From IMG/VR virus record IMGVR_UViG_3300023108_000066, positions 1 through 39,052 of that record: a stretch of 39,052 nt of DNA; one strand, given 5' to 3'. The notes under the pieces are model-generated. The model saw nothing but the letters and a program-made list of their open reading frames with translations, did not search any database and was not told the DNA's origin. The DNA is from a virus. Both the position numbers and the translations under genes were made by a program. Shown piece by piece: positions 12,511 through 21,001 of this stretch (position 1 is its first letter; each line of letters starts with the position of its first letter).

Positions 12511-14130
12511 TTATATTTCAAAAGTTCTTTCGGGTCTGTATTCAATCCATCCATGCTCATCAGGCTGTGGATCTCCAGTATCTATAAAACCGAAAGGAAG
12601 TAATTCTGAGTCAAGTTGTTCTTCTGTTTTTTCTTTTAAAGCTGCTAAAGTATTAATGTCTGTTAACTCTCTAAAGAATCTTTGGTCTGATAACCACGCA
12701 AATAAAACTAAGTTCATTACGAGATCATCATTCCAGCCAGATTCAGCTTCATAAGAATTACCTTTTTTACTAAATCGTGATAACTCCTGTATTGTATTAT
12801 AATCTTGTACTATTAACTGATTTTGTTCAATTAATAGCTTCAAAATAGAACAACCTTTTGACTTTACTTGTCTTGTTGTTCTAATTCCATGATCTGCTCG
12901 CTTCCCTCCAAAACCACTTGAAACTTGTTTCCCGGCTCGGCCGGCGTTTTCAGTGAAGAGAAGATTCTCATAGCCGTAGTCCATTAAGAGTACATCAGAA
13001 ACCTGCTCACCGATGTCATTGATTTCTACTAAGACTGCACTCTCATTATACATCAGCCCTATTCTATATATAACCGATGCAAAGTCTACTGGACTTATTG
13101 TATTATCTTGGAAACAACATACTTGCTTATAAGGCATTTCTGTCACATCCATCATTGTAAATGTTGAATAGTCGAGACCTTTACCTCTCGATACATCAAC
13201 CGTCATAACATATGAGTGACCTGGTATTGCTTTTTCATATTGCACAATACCTTCACTTTCATTAATGGCAATTGACGGAGCAAGTTCTTTGAGTTTGGCT
13301 CCACTTATTAGAGTACCTGAACTGCCTAAGAACTGACAACAATATTCCTGCTCAAACTTTTCTTGGTCAAAATCCAACGCTTCTAACGTTTCATCTTTCC
13401 ATTGTTCGTCTCTACCAGGAACGTCATACCACATAACCTCAACATATTCATAACCGTTTGTTCCTTCTTTGGCACCTTTACAAGTTTTCCAAAAATGGTT
13501 CAATCCGTTTGGTGTTGAAGTCATCAATAATTTTGTACTTTGACCTGATGAAATTGTTGGATATACTGAAGCAAAGAATTCATCAAATCCTTCAATAAAT
13601 GCAACCTCATCAAGATATAGGAACGAAATAGATTTACCACGAATTGCTGAACTTGTTGTTGTTCCTGCGTAAATCTTACATCCGTTCTCTAATGTTATAT
13701 TACCTTTATTCCATTCTTCAATACCTTGCTGCATCCATTTAGGTAAAGCTTCATAAGCAAGTTGTATTCTTCCAAGTACTTCTCTTGCTGCATCACCTTT
13801 GTTTGCCAATATCGCAACGGTCTTAAATTCATTAAATAAAATATAATGTAATATAACTGCAGTTGCTGTTGTAGTCTTTCCGCTCTGTCTTGCGGTTAAT
13901 ACAGCAACTCTTCTACTTTTTGTAATCTTTTCTGTAATTTCTTTCTGATAATCATACATGTCCAAATTGACTAAACCTTTATCAACATGAACAATCTTAA
14001 TATAATTCTCAGCAAAATAAACTGGATCCTCGGCACACTTCATATACTCCTTAAGCATTTCAGGAGTGAACTCAATTTGTTCTCCTACCTTTTTGAGATA
14101 TGAATTACCTAAGTATCCGCGGTCTATCAT
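12511..14130 (-). CDS. 17: Large terminase subunit gp17
   Basis: The packaging motor and headful nuclease: 539 aa, against 610 in T4. The N-terminal ATPase has Walker A (TARQSGKTTT, residues 79-88, with K85) and Walker B (SFLYLDEVAFI, D174 and catalytic E175), with the coupling motif TSTPNG at 205-210. The C-terminal RNase H-like nuclease shows D312 in VMTVDVSRGKG, the acidic VLVEIND (369-372 region) and NDDLVMNLVLFAW near the end. The start codon overlaps the gp16 stop (ATGA, 14127-14130), coupling the two terminase subunits. Compared with T4 it lacks part of the C-terminal extension, as is common in marine relatives. Confidence 0.98.
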   Translation of the reverse strand: MIDRGYLGNSYLKKVGEQIEFTPEMLKEYMKCAEDPVYFAENYIKIVHVDKGLVNLDMYDYQKEITEKITKSRRVAVLTARQSGKTTTATAVILHYILFNEFKTVAILANKGDAAREVLGRIQLAYEALPKWMQQGIEEWNKGNITLENGCKIYAGTTTSSAIRGKSISFLYLDEVAFIEGFDEFFASVYPTISSGQSTKLLMTSTPNGLNHFWKTCKGAKEGTNGYEYVEVMWYDVPGRDEQWKDETLEALDFDQEKFEQEYCCQFLGSSGTLISGAKLKELAPSIAINESEGIVQYEKAIPGHSYVMTVDVSRGKGLDYSTFTMMDVTEMPYKQVCCFQDNTISPVDFASVIYRIGLMYNESAVLVEINDIGEQVSDVLLMDYGYENLLFTENAGRAGKQVSSGFGGKRADHGIRTTRQVKSKGCSILKLLIEQNQLIVQDYNTIQELSRFSKKGNSYEAESGWNDDLVMNLVLFAWLSDQRFFRELTDINTLAALKEKTEEQLDSELLPFGFIDTGDPQPDEHGWIEYRPERTFEI

Positions 14131-14654
14131 TCGTTATTATCGCCTTTAATCATCTTTAATAAATCGGCGGTTGATACAATTAAGTTATTATTCGTAACCT
14201 GTGTGGAAGGACCTGCCTCTTCTTCTTTCGCATATCTTTTCTTTGTTGACATTTCAACATAATCTTTGTTTGCATCAAGTAATGTTTTCATTAATGTAGA
14301 TACAACTTCAAATGCTCGAGGAGATTCAGATTGTTTCGCAATTGATGTCATTTCTTTAACTGCATCATCACCAAGATTAATAATATTCTCAATGTTTTGT
14401 TTTGCTAATTCAATATCTTTTAAATTTTCTTCGGCTTCTTTACTTATAACAGCAGGAACTTGAGCTACACTTTCTTGCGGTAGATTCTTAACTGAATCTA
14501 CACTTTCTTCAGCTTCGTCGTTTGTTGTGAAAGCATTCGCAGGTAAGTCAGGAAGTTTATCTGGATTTAATCTATCCAACGCTTCTTGTCTTTCAGCTTC
14601 AACTTCTTCGAGAGGTCTCATATTTAATGCTTGTGCTATTTTATCATCTTTCAT
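14127..14654 (-). CDS. 16: Small terminase subunit gp16
   Basis: A 175-aa protein directly upstream of, and overlapping by 4 nt, the large terminase gene, the invariant gp16 position (T4 gp16 is 164 aa). It has an acidic N-terminal segment (MKDDKIAQALNMRPLEEVEA) and a central helical hairpin (DIELAKQNIENIINLGDDAV to SPRAFEVVSTLMKTLLDANK) of the coiled-coil type by which gp16 assembles into rings. The C-terminus (QVTNNNLIVSTADLLKMIKG) resembles the conserved end of the T4 family. It regulates gp17 and recognises viral DNA for packaging. The start at ATG 14654 lies 8 nt after the upstream gene's stop. Confidence 0.93.
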   Translation of the reverse strand: MKDDKIAQALNMRPLEEVEAERQEALDRLNPDKLPDLPANAFTTNDEAEESVDSVKNLPQESVAQVPAVISKEAEENLKDIELAKQNIENIINLGDDAVKEMTSIAKQSESPRAFEVVSTLMKTLLDANKDYVEMSTKKRYAKEEEAGPSTQVTNNNLIVSTADLLKMIKGDNNE

Positions 14655-14662
14655 AATACTAT

Positions 14663-15109
14663 TTATCCTTCCTCAGTCATCTTCCAATCGCCATCTTTAT
14701 TTACCCAAGCACAAGATTTTCTTAAAGCTGATGTACTAAATCGGTGATCTCTTTTATTAAAAAATAGTTCAATACTTTTCTTTTGACAAACATCCTTTCC
14801 TGTAAATTCTTTATTACGATATTCTTCGCCTAGAATACGAACATCAATACGATATAATTCTAATATATCAATTAAGTCTCGTTCTGTTTTATAAGGAATG
14901 ATTTCATCAACATAACTTATTGCTTTCAATTGAGTATATCTTTCAACGATAGTTTGAATAGGAGGGTTCTTTTCTTTCGGTCGGTCAATAGAAGGATCCA
15001 TTTGTAATCCTACCATTAAATAATCGCACTGTTCTTTTGCGTCTCTTAGCATTTGAACGTGTCCTGCATGAAGTAGGTCAAAGCTACTACAAGTAAATCC
15101 AATTTTCAT
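14663..15109 (-). CDS. HxGH nucleotidyltransferase (glycerol-3-phosphate cytidylyltransferase-like)
   Basis: A compact 148-aa member of the cytidylyltransferase superfamily. It shows the nucleotide-binding motif H14-AGH17 within GFTCSSFDLLHAGHVQML and the second signature HRFSTSALR (122-130), equivalent to RTxGIS/RxSTS. Enzymes of this family (TagD/GCT-like) join a phospho-sugar or phospho-alcohol to CMP from CTP. ERYTQLKAISYVDEIIPY (56-73) matches the usual segment after the catalytic core. The gene lies between gp15 and gp16, which are neighbours in T4, so it is an insertion within the structural block. A role in making an activated sugar/alcohol for virion or host-surface modification is inferred; the true substrate is unknown. 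Confidence 0.9.
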   Translation of the reverse strand: MKIGFTCSSFDLLHAGHVQMLRDAKEQCDYLMVGLQMDPSIDRPKEKNPPIQTIVERYTQLKAISYVDEIIPYKTERDLIDILELYRIDVRILGEEYRNKEFTGKDVCQKKSIELFFNKRDHRFSTSALRKSCAWVNKDGDWKMTEEG

Positions 15110-15128
15110 AATATTGTATTCCTAAAAT

Positions 15129-15986
15129 TTAACTGGGTTCAGTGTCTGATATCTGTTCGACGTAATCCCAGTTGTCATCAAATTCAATTAAACTATAATC
15201 AACTGTTTGTGTTATATCTGTTGTTGGTTCGTTGTTTGCTGTCATACCAGGTTGAATAGTTTGGAACTCCTCAAACGCAGTATTCGCAAGAGTATCAGTT
15301 GCATACCTTGTATCAATAAACCTAATTGTATTCTTATCCTTCTCAGGACCGAAGAACCAACCTTTCATTGTAAAGTTTAGTGTATATACGATACTTCTTC
15401 TTGTCGTGAAGGCATCTTCATAAACATCTTCACTACTTACACTCGATAAAATTAAAGGTATATCCATCGGCTCCAATCCATCAATCAATCTTACTGTGCT
15501 TGTAAATTCTGGATTGAAGAAAGGTAAAATTTGTTCTAATAATTTAACAGCATCTTCATTATACTTTGCCATAATGTATAAGCTGAATCCCATATTATAT
15601 GGAGTACCTGAATATACAAATCTGCGATTTCCGTTTGCTTCATCAACTGCAGTCTTTCTTAATTTTCTTGTCGGGGCAACTTTTCTTTCAGCATCGTATT
15701 CAAAACTTGTAAGCTCAAATGCCATACGAGGTAATGTCATCGCATAAGGTTGACCTGCTGCTACATTTCCTTCTGCATCCAAACTTGCTCCACCTAATAT
15801 GGCAGGGTCTTGGTCAAGTCTTACTAAAATCTTTTGATATGGACCATAAGAGATAGGTACAACCTGCCTCTGATTGAGTGTCCCATCAGTACTTGTTCTT
15901 CTAACTTCTAACTGATTAAAATATGTACCAAATAAGGCAACATATTTACGAATCGTTGAATTGTAAAAATAATTTGCTATTGCCAT
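15129..15986 (-). CDS. 15: Tail completion/terminator protein gp15
   Basis: A T4 gp15-type protein (285 aa; T4 272). It forms the hexameric ring that caps the finished tail tube and sheath and docks to the neck. The start MAIANYFYNSTIRKYVALFG, the region RQVVPISYGPYQKILVRLDQ and YTLNFTMKGWFFGP are characteristic. Its ATG shares one base with the gp14 stop (TAATG, 15984-15988), so gp13-gp14-gp15 are tightly linked. The C-terminal 50 residues (TIQPGMTANNEPTTDITQ) are a looser acidic tail. Confidence 0.95.
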   Translation of the reverse strand: MAIANYFYNSTIRKYVALFGTYFNQLEVRRTSTDGTLNQRQVVPISYGPYQKILVRLDQDPAILGGASLDAEGNVAAGQPYAMTLPRMAFELTSFEYDAERKVAPTRKLRKTAVDEANGNRRFVYSGTPYNMGFSLYIMAKYNEDAVKLLEQILPFFNPEFTSTVRLIDGLEPMDIPLILSSVSSEDVYEDAFTTRRSIVYTLNFTMKGWFFGPEKDKNTIRFIDTRYATDTLANTAFEEFQTIQPGMTANNEPTTDITQTVDYSLIEFDDNWDYVEQISDTEPS

Positions 15987-16675
15987 TAGGTATCACTTAT
16001 TTGTATATTTTCACTAAACGGATCCACTTCTGAGAAATCAATAATACTATCAGCTTCTAATTCAAAGTTGAGATTTCCTGCGTTGTCATCAGTAGATGCG
16101 AGTGCGGTTAATGTTGCGTTGTTTGCATCAATAACGATATCAGTATTATATGCTTTAAAGTAATCATCAATCTCAGACCTTCCTGTATTGAATCTCTGAT
16201 TACTGTATTCAATTAATTCGCAAGTCATATCAAATACTTGTGTCTTGCCCATTTGATAGAATACGCTTTCGTGTTCAACAAACTTAATTTCAAAAATCTT
16301 TTCGTTGAGAGGGAAATAAATTAAATCACCTTCTCGTGGTCGAATAAGTTCAACAACTTCTCGAGTCACATGTCTTTCAAAAGTTCTGTTAGCAACTGTA
16401 AGAGTTAATTGGTCTCGGATTTGTAAACCAAACTTGGATAGGAAATCGCCTTCACCTTCAAACCCTTCATTATTTTTAACATAAGCTTCAAATTCAAATG
16501 TTTCGTTATATTCAGGAAAGTCATCTTCGTTAAAGATCTTATCACGACCTTTAATTGCTCTACTGATATAAATGACATCAACACCATACTGCTTGATAGA
16601 TTCAATAACTAAATCATCAATAAGTTCTTGCTCTGAGAATCTTGAGTAATTGTTGAAGAATACGTTAGTTGCCAT
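15986..16675 (-). CDS. 14: Neck protein gp14
   Basis: A T4 gp14-type neck subunit (229 aa; T4 256) that with gp13 closes the filled head and receives the tail. The N-terminus MATNVFFNNYSRFSEQELID is diagnostic, followed by VIESIKQYGVDVIYISR and DRTLTLTVAN-like strands (QLTLTVANRTFERHV). DLIYFPLNEKIFEIKFVEHE is the conserved core. It starts 5 nt after the gp13 stop and overlaps gp15 by one base. The C-terminus is acidic and disordered-looking. Confidence 0.95.
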   Translation of the reverse strand: MATNVFFNNYSRFSEQELIDDLVIESIKQYGVDVIYISRAIKGRDKIFNEDDFPEYNETFEFEAYVKNNEGFEGEGDFLSKFGLQIRDQLTLTVANRTFERHVTREVVELIRPREGDLIYFPLNEKIFEIKFVEHESVFYQMGKTQVFDMTCELIEYSNQRFNTGRSEIDDYFKAYNTDIVIDANNATLTALASTDDNAGNLNFELEADSIIDFSEVDPFSENIQISDT

Positions 16676-16679
16676 TTAC

Positions 16680-17423
16680 TTATCCAATATAGTTATAACT
16701 GAGAGGTTGTAAATTCTGCACTGCTTCTTCTTCCATTAATCTCCTCTCTTCCTTTGCATCGGAAAGTATTTGTTCTCCGTTAAATGATACGCCGCCTACA
16801 AGTTGCATACCTGTAAACTTAGTTAAATTTGAACCCCATTGTTCTTTGACTAAACAACTTGCATAATTCTGAAGCCAACGGTCACCCCAAACATCTGCAT
16901 AAGTAGATGGGTCAATTACATCATATGCTTCAATAATAATGTATTCGCCAACAACGAGTAAACCTGGGTCTGTGTCAAGATATAATCTATTCACATGTTT
17001 ATTATAACGAACCATTGGTTTACCTACAAGCATCTCTTGTAAGAATTCCAAATGAGACATGGACATATAATAGTTTGTAATATTATATCCTGTGATGTCT
17101 TCAAGATTATTTAAGACGAATTGGTATTGAACATTAAAGATACCTGAACCAGTAGAAATACTTGACTGCATATTAAAGATACCTGAAATACCAAGTAATC
17201 CTGCTGGTAAATCAATGTATCCGTTATCTTTGTTTTCTTGTGTGATTTGATGTTTTAAATAAACAAGCTGACTTCCATTGTAATGATAATCTCTCCAGTA
17301 ATCTACAGCTTCATCAATACGATCATCTATCTGTTCGTCTGACACATTGATGTCAATGACAGGTGCTCCTAACTTACGGAGTACCCAATCTTTGAATTCT
17401 TGTCTTGTTGTAGGTTGTGCCAT
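16680..17423 (-). CDS. 13: Neck protein gp13
   Basis: A T4 gp13-type head-completion/neck protein (247 aa; T4 309, shorter in marine relatives). The opening MAQPTTRQEFKDWVLRKLGA and the helical VSDEQIDDRIDEAVDYWRDY are the family signature. MSHLEFLQEMLVGKPMVRYN and the C-terminal CLVKEQWGSNLTKFTGMQL complete the match. It is the first gene of the gp13-gp14-gp15 neck group. A late-like box (GATAAATA, 17443-17450) lies 20 nt upstream of the ATG. Confidence 0.95.
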   Translation of the reverse strand: MAQPTTRQEFKDWVLRKLGAPVIDINVSDEQIDDRIDEAVDYWRDYHYNGSQLVYLKHQITQENKDNGYIDLPAGLLGISGIFNMQSSISTGSGIFNVQYQFVLNNLEDITGYNITNYYMSMSHLEFLQEMLVGKPMVRYNKHVNRLYLDTDPGLLVVGEYIIIEAYDVIDPSTYADVWGDRWLQNYASCLVKEQWGSNLTKFTGMQLVGGVSFNGEQILSDAKEERRLMEEEAVQNLQPLSYNYIG

Positions 17424-17442
17424 TTTATTTTACTCTTTTTAT

Positions 17443-17450
17443 TATTTATC
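17443..17450 (-). promoter_or_regulatory. Late-like promoter variant (GATAAATA) for the neck genes
   Basis: One mismatch at the first base of the late octamer; well placed 20 nt upstream of the gp13 ATG. Confidence 0.5.
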
Positions 17451-17451
17451 T

Positions 17452-18219
17452 TTAGTACGAAGCGCTAGCATACGCAGCAACACTAAGCTCAGCCTTATAT
17501 AGTAATGTATCGTTATAACTCCCAATTGCTTTTACCCAACATTCAATTGTATGTACTGTCCACTTTCTTGAATCATTAGTTCCACCTGCTGAAGCAGAAG
17601 CATCATTGTTAATATTTACTTTTATTCCAACGCTATCGTTCGGTACATCAATTCCTGACTGACCACCAATATTGTGTAAACTAAACCAAGTATCATTTGT
17701 GTAAGTACCTAATGATTGAGGAGCACCTGATGATGCACCATTGTAATGATATTCTTGCATTGAAAGCGAATGGGCCCCATTACCAACTGTTTGAATAGTT
17801 GACATACTATGTTTAATTTTTATTTGGTCAGCAGGACCAGGATAAGATTGTCCTGATATAGCAGAATCGTTAAAGTAGTGTATTTTACTTCCAGTAGCTC
17901 CGTGAGCCTGAGCAACACCAGCAGTTGTGATAGAATCAAAATCTGTAGTTGTAGTATCACCGCTTGCGCTACTACCATCATTGGTTGTCATAACTGTTAA
18001 ACCGCCACCAATAGTATCATAGAAAAAATCAAAGTCAACGTTAACGTCAACTGAGCTCACAGTGTCTTGTCTAAATGCAAAGTAATCTACATCTACTGTT
18101 GTAGATGGGGCTTGTCTGTGATAAACATTTCCTGCTGGGTAATCGTTTCCTCCAACTCCACCTGAGCCTGCAGTATTTTGACCACCTGCGATTGTATTAA
18201 ATGAATGTGATAGTGCCAT
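17452..18219 (-). CDS. Putative virion/tail surface protein (255 aa)
   Basis: An unrecognised 255-aa protein rich in Gly, Ser, Thr, Asn and Asp, with almost no Lys-rich helical parts. That is the composition of phage fiber or head-decoration proteins. It opens with MALSHSFNTIAGGQNTAGSG, has a beta-rich core (VDVDYFAFRQDTVSSVDVNVDFDFFYD), and ends with a hydrophobic strand pattern (WTVHTIECWVKAIGSYND). A repeated-strand jelly-roll or fiber-tip domain is likely. It lies 10 nt behind the last of the three paralogous tail proteins and directly before the neck genes, where other T4-like phages carry neck-whisker or fiber genes. It shares no obvious similarity with those paralogs. Confidence 0.7.
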   Translation of the reverse strand: MALSHSFNTIAGGQNTAGSGGVGGNDYPAGNVYHRQAPSTTVDVDYFAFRQDTVSSVDVNVDFDFFYDTIGGGLTVMTTNDGSSASGDTTTTDFDSITTAGVAQAHGATGSKIHYFNDSAISGQSYPGPADQIKIKHSMSTIQTVGNGAHSLSMQEYHYNGASSGAPQSLGTYTNDTWFSLHNIGGQSGIDVPNDSVGIKVNINNDASASAGGTNDSRKWTVHTIECWVKAIGSYNDTLLYKAELSVAAYASASY

Positions 18220-18228
18220 GTTTTCCTC

Positions 18229-19089
18229 TTATGCCGTTCCGTTAACTTCCCAATAATAATAACCTGTTGCTACAATATTTGAACCACTTGAGTCAGACGC
18301 AATTTCTATTTTCATTATTCCTTCTAATGTACCTACCGTGCTTCGTGGTCCATTAACTCTATATCTAAACTGCGGAGATCCTGTTAATGCAACCCACGTA
18401 TTTATTGAAGCACTATCAGATCCTGATGTACTGAGAGTCATTGGGAAAGACAGATTTCCATTATCGTTTGATGCTCTGATATAATATGTTTGTGAAGGTG
18501 TAATATTATTCCACTTAGATGTACTAAATGTCCAATATCCAGTTTGTCCTTGAGCAGTACCGTTAGTATATTTTTCAATATTTCCATCAGCCAAAAACCT
18601 CATGCCAAAGATAGCATCTGCAGTCGGAGGCATAGATGTTGTTGTAGAGTTTGCTTGAGAACCTCCAGCAGCATTACCTGTTCCATGCAATGATATTGAT
18701 TCTGTTGGAGTTGAACCAGTAAATCCTACAGCAGTTCCACGAATATCATTTGTGTCAACATATAAGAAAGTAATCTGCCAATGTTGATAACTACTCCATG
18801 TTGGTTCTGTATTGTTTATCCAATTAATATCAGAAGGCCATGTTGGTGCATAAGGAACCGAAGATGTATCTAAAAGCAACATACAACTTCTACCTGTTGC
18901 TCCACTTGATACCGTAAATGTTGTAGCAGCACTTAAAGTACAAGTCATAATTGGAGTTGTAAAATTAATGTTGTTTGTTGTTGCTGTAGCTATTGCGTGA
19001 AGATCATCATAGAATCCACTTGTGTCAGCGACATTACTTACTGTGAAGTCGTCATCAATTATAATTGTATTACTTACTTTAATCGCCAC
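18229..19089 (-). CDS. Tail/fiber paralog A (286 aa)
   Basis: One of three paralogs in this region (with 19271-20989 and 21002-21934). Residues 1 to about 125 form the shared module: MAIKV start, a PIM-x-CTLSAATTFTV segment, GATGRSCMLLLDTSS, then EPTWSSYQHWQITFLYVDTN and a closing RGTAVGF. The C-terminal 160 residues (about 126-286) are unique to this copy and look beta-rich (YWTFSTSKWNNITPSQTYYI, then FRYRVNGP, ending MKIEIASDSSGSNIVATGYY). This fits a common virion anchor with exchangeable tips. Its first 11 nt overlap the end of the upstream 63-aa gene. Structural role inferred from location and composition. Confidence 0.7.
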   Translation of the reverse strand: MAIKVSNTIIIDDDFTVSNVADTSGFYDDLHAIATATTNNINFTTPIMTCTLSAATTFTVSSGATGRSCMLLLDTSSVPYAPTWPSDINWINNTEPTWSSYQHWQITFLYVDTNDIRGTAVGFTGSTPTESISLHGTGNAAGGSQANSTTTSMPPTADAIFGMRFLADGNIEKYTNGTAQGQTGYWTFSTSKWNNITPSQTYYIRASNDNGNLSFPMTLSTSGSDSASINTWVALTGSPQFRYRVNGPRSTVGTLEGIMKIEIASDSSGSNIVATGYYYWEVNGTA

Positions 19090-19270
19090 TTGATGCTCCT
19101 ACTAATTTTTCTTTACATTTAGCAAATTCAGCTTGGTCTAATTCTTCATCACCATGATATGGTGCAAGCATCCATACTTGTTCAAATTCATTGTCAATGG
19201 GGTTCCTTACAATGAACCCATAATTAATTACTCCGTTAGTTATGTAATCTTTTTTGAAATCAATTGCCAT
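19079..19270 (-). CDS. Small hypothetical protein (63 aa) in the tail cluster
   Basis: A 63-aa soluble protein starting MAIDFKKDYITNGVINYGF, with FIVRNPIDNEFEQVWMLAPY in the middle and a small C-terminal helix (DQAEFAKCKEKLVG). Its ATG (19270) immediately abuts the stop of the Hint-bearing gene (TAAATG), with GAGGGG in the end of that gene as ribosome binding site. Its own end overlaps the next start by 11 nt. This tight packing is why I keep it. It could be a chaperone or small tail component for the adjacent paralogs, but there is no direct evidence. Confidence 0.65.
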   Translation of the reverse strand: MAIDFKKDYITNGVINYGFIVRNPIDNEFEQVWMLAPYHGDEELDQAEFAKCKEKLVGASSGD

Positions 19271-20989
19271 TTAGATATCCCCTCGCTTAGCGTAATCACC
19301 ACTAACAGTAAATGTGGTATCTCCAGCTTCGTTAAACACCTCAAACGAACCGTGTTCAGTTTCAACATAAACTGTATTAACGTTTCCTTCGTTATATGTT
19401 TTACTTCCTTCATAATCTTCTGCCAATATCCATTCATTATTATCACCATCTTTATCAATTAATATTGGGTGATCGTTTGTAATTTCCAACCAATCATCTA
19501 GTAAATAGAATCCTTCACGTGGATGGTCTTTAATAATATTTACAACTTTTGTCCAACCAGAATTTGACCAAATCTTATCACCAATTTCAATATCGTAAAC
19601 TCTTTCTAATGTGGCCGATGTTGTTTTATGTAATACTTTAACTAACATATCATTTGTTAGACAAACAGATGCACTTCCAGTACTTGAAGCAGACGTAATT
19701 ACGTGTATTCTTATTTCCTTAAGTAATGTATCGAGAGATGTTGCATCTCTACCATATATACTTAATGTTCCTGTTGTTATGTAAGTATGCGTTTCTTCAT
19801 TATACGCAGTTGGCCCAGGATGATTAATTGCTAGAGTAATACCAGTGCTCATGGCAGATGATGTTGTTTTCCAACCAGAATCAGTTGTCCCAGTACTAAA
19901 CGCACCACCGTTAAAAGTTCTTAAAGGTAAAACTTGTCCAGATGCATTTGATGCCGCTGAGCAATCCCAAACTGCTCTGATTCCCGTTACATTATTTGTA
20001 GCAGTAAAGTCATAAAACTTTGTTGGTGGTGGAGTATAGGTTAAACGATAAGTCGCAGTACCGGCCCCATTACCTTGAATGCTTCCTGTTGTTGATACCT
20101 GTGTACCCCTAGTATATGTATATCCATCACTTGGGTCTGGTGCATATTGTGAACCTGGGTATATAATTGTATTATATCGTGTAGTTCCACCTCTTTTAAT
20201 TGTATAAGTAACAAGATATACTCCTTCACCATCTGGAGCATCCCACGATTCATACCACTCATCCACACCGGCGCTATACGCATTAGTTACGGTGTCAACG
20301 TTATCTAACCAGCTGGTGATAGCATCTCCACTTACCCATCCTGGTGGGAATGCGGAGCAAGATGGATTATTTCCAGCAAGATTGCCGGTCATATCGGTAC
20401 CTTTATCTTCTACTTCAACTTCTATTGATTTGGTTCCTGATAGGAATACTCTATATTCAGTCGAAGAATCACATGTTACAGAGCTTGTAGCGTAATTACT
20501 TGCTAAACCACCTGAACTGAATCCAACTAAGTTACTGCCTCCGCCATCATCAGGACTACGAACATTATTCATTGTTGTAGTACCTGCTAAATTAGACTGA
20601 GCAGGTGCTTGTGTACCATCCCATGCAGTTGCGACCACTCTTACAGTATTTCCATCCCAAGCAGTAAGACCAATTTGCCAATATCGTGTACCTGACCAAG
20701 TTGGTTCGGTATCTTCGGCAAACTTAAAACTTGAAGGAAATGTTGGTACGTTTCCGGCTGAACCGACGTCTAAAAGAAGAATCGCTGTTTTACCTGTTGC
20801 TAAATTAGTCGCAGTAAACGTTGTAGCTGCAGATAGTACGACTGACATAATAGGTATGTCCATATCAATAACAGTTGTGATGGTTTCAGCATTAGCATAA
20901 AAAGATGAATATATTCCAGACAAAGACCCAAAATTTTGAATCTTAAATGAATCTGTAATTACTTCTGTTGTTGCTATTTTAATTGCCAT
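19271..20989 (-). CDS. Tail/fiber paralog B with C-terminal intein-like Hint domain (572 aa)
   Basis: The first 130 residues are the module shared with its two paralogs (MAIKIATTEVI start, VVLSAATTFTATNLATGKTA, EPTWSGTRYWQIGLTAWDGN). A beta-rich, Gly/Thr/Ser-rich middle (about 130-440) follows. The last 130 residues (443-572) match a Hint (hedgehog/intein) fold. They start at C443 in ASVCLTNDMLVKVL, then show VYDIEIGDKIWSNSGWTKVV and the histidine block WLEITNDHPILID, and end with VETEHGSFEVF and TTFTVSGDYAKR. The usual intein C-terminal His-Asn and a following extein are absent, so splicing is not possible. N-terminal acyl shift with cleavage or attachment of the upstream protein to a nucleophile is possible. 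The family assignment is from motifs I can see; autoprocessing is inference. Confidence 0.82.
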   Translation of the reverse strand: MAIKIATTEVITDSFKIQNFGSLSGIYSSFYANAETITTVIDMDIPIMSVVLSAATTFTATNLATGKTAILLLDVGSAGNVPTFPSSFKFAEDTEPTWSGTRYWQIGLTAWDGNTVRVVATAWDGTQAPAQSNLAGTTTMNNVRSPDDGGGSNLVGFSSGGLASNYATSSVTCDSSTEYRVFLSGTKSIEVEVEDKGTDMTGNLAGNNPSCSAFPPGWVSGDAITSWLDNVDTVTNAYSAGVDEWYESWDAPDGEGVYLVTYTIKRGGTTRYNTIIYPGSQYAPDPSDGYTYTRGTQVSTTGSIQGNGAGTATYRLTYTPPPTKFYDFTATNNVTGIRAVWDCSAASNASGQVLPLRTFNGGAFSTGTTDSGWKTTSSAMSTGITLAINHPGPTAYNEETHTYITTGTLSIYGRDATSLDTLLKEIRIHVITSASSTGSASVCLTNDMLVKVLHKTTSATLERVYDIEIGDKIWSNSGWTKVVNIIKDHPREGFYLLDDWLEITNDHPILIDKDGDNNEWILAEDYEGSKTYNEGNVNTVYVETEHGSFEVFNEAGDTTFTVSGDYAKRGDI

Positions 20990-21001
20990 ATCTTATACCT
21001 C

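Noticed and set aside
14660-14667. TATTTATC as a late promoter of gp16
   Set aside because: The box would end only a few nt before the gp16 ATG, leaving no leader for a ribosome binding site; likely chance.
19274-19663. A true protein-splicing intein in the tail protein
   Set aside because: No C-terminal extein follows and the terminal His-Asn is absent, so splicing is impossible; only a Hint-type domain can be claimed.
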